This document shows, piece after piece, positions 8,150-8,369 of a DNA stretch of 8,369 nt. The notes beneath the pieces were generated by a model that saw nothing but the letters and a program-made list of their open reading frames with translations, was not told the origin of the DNA and ran no database searches. A program made the translations under genes and the position numbers. This DNA is from Actinomycetota bacterium. GTDB taxonomy: Bacteria; Actinomycetota; Thermoleophilia; Gaiellales; Gaiellaceae. Where the stretch lies: contig JACDER010000047.1 of the NCBI GenBank assembly GCA_013816275.1, positions 1 through 8,369 on the forward strand, given 5' to 3'. Within the stretch, counting starts at the first letter, position 1; every line of letters starts with the position of its first letter.

Positions 8150-8178
8150 AGTATGCCGCTTGGTTGGGGGCGAGTCTA
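8150..8178 (-). promoter_or_regulatory. Candidate sigma-70-type promoter for the peptide-transporter operon
   Basis: Read on the minus strand, TAGACT (8173-8178) and CATACT (8150-8155) match the -35 and -10 consensus at four of six bases each, and they are separated by exactly 17 bp. Transcription would begin near 8143, giving a leader of about 39 nt before the GTG at 8104. The -35 box overlaps the stop codon of the upstream gene. I see no clear operator repeat beside it. Confidence 0.45.
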
Positions 8179-8369
8179 GGGGGACCGCGTGACGCGGACT
8201 ATGTAGGAGGAGCCCGTGCCCGCCATGAGCTCGACCGTGATCCCCGTGTCGGTGTCGCGGAGCGTCGGGGTCTCCCCCGTTCCCAGGTCCAGCGGAGCGT
8301 CGTACTTCGGGCCGCATTGCTGCTGCTTCGCCCCGTCGGTGTCGGTACCGGGATGCGCCGGGAGCACGC
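8176..8369 (-). CDS. Unrecognised protein, C-terminal fragment (continues beyond right edge)
   Basis: The frame is open from the right edge to the TAG at 8176-8178 and gives about 63 C-terminal residues. A GTG at 8367 could be a start, but it is as likely an internal Val, since the window ends two bases further on. The visible part has a polar, Gln-rich and Asp-rich stretch (GTDTDGAKQQQC) and then alternating residues suggestive of beta strands (GITVELMAGTGSSYIVRVTR). I recognise no family. It lies upstream of the transporter operon on the same strand, about 72 bp before the binding-protein start. A promoter candidate in between suggests a separate transcription unit. An inverted repeat CCGCG-TGA-CGCGG lies just inside its end (8185-8197), without a T tract. 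Confidence 0.6.
   Translation of the reverse strand, partial: VLPAHPGTDTDGAKQQQCGPKYDAPLDLGTGETPTLRDTDTGITVELMAGTGSSYIVRVTRSP

Noticed and set aside
8185..8197. CCGCG-TGA-CGCGG inverted repeat as a terminator for the right-edge gene
   Set aside because: The stem is only 5 bp, lies inside the coding sequence and is not followed by a T tract.

Overview
This window looks like a chromosomal stretch from a high-GC actinobacterium. Codons strongly prefer G or C at the third position, start codons include GTG, ribosome binding sites are AAAGGAG-like where present, and the intergenic repeats are of a GGTGCC-palindrome type. A deep-branching lineage such as Thermoleophilia is my guess from the overall look of the proteins. 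That assignment is inference, because no rRNA or other marker gene is present. I see no tRNA, rRNA, CRISPR array, insertion sequence, phage gene or defence system.

Left part (1-1674). A partial minus-strand gene runs off the left edge. It encodes an exported flavoprotein of the berberine-bridge/FAD_binding_4 type, with a twin-arginine signal, a lipobox and both covalent flavin attachment residues. Divergent from it, 42 bp away, is a plus-strand adenosine-deaminase family gene that may be read from a leaderless transcript. Its metal ligands and catalytic residues are intact, but the usual Asp-Asp-Pro is Asp-Gly-Pro.

Convergent junction (1675-1830). The deaminase gene and the operon to its right converge here. 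About 160 bp contains a long imperfect hairpin, a second half-copy and a possible degenerate third copy of a repeat. The repeat's edge, TAACCCTC, supplies the stop codon of both converging genes.

Main part (1831-8104, all minus strand). This is one six-gene operon, in transcription order: a family 5 solute-binding protein, two permeases, two ATPases with Cys-containing C-terminal extensions, and a small cytoplasmic SH3b-NlpC/P60 cysteine peptidase. The junctions are a 37-bp gap, TAG/ATG abutment, ATGA overlap, GTGA overlap and a 20-bp overlap, so the genes are probably translationally coupled. A plausible sigma-70-type promoter and a strong Shine-Dalgarno sequence precede the first gene. The transporter is of the Dpp/Opp class. 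The last gene resembles YkfC, which cuts murein-derived peptides in the cytoplasm. The simplest reading is a unit that imports oligopeptides, plausibly cell-wall peptides, and hydrolyses them inside. The substrate is inferred, not shown.

Right edge (8176-8369). This holds the C-terminal end of an unrecognised minus-strand gene that continues beyond the window.

Nothing here is clearly a new system. The best leads are the peptidase coupled to the importer, the repeat that terminates two genes, the missing fourth Cys in one ATPase, and the altered active-site residue in the deaminase.
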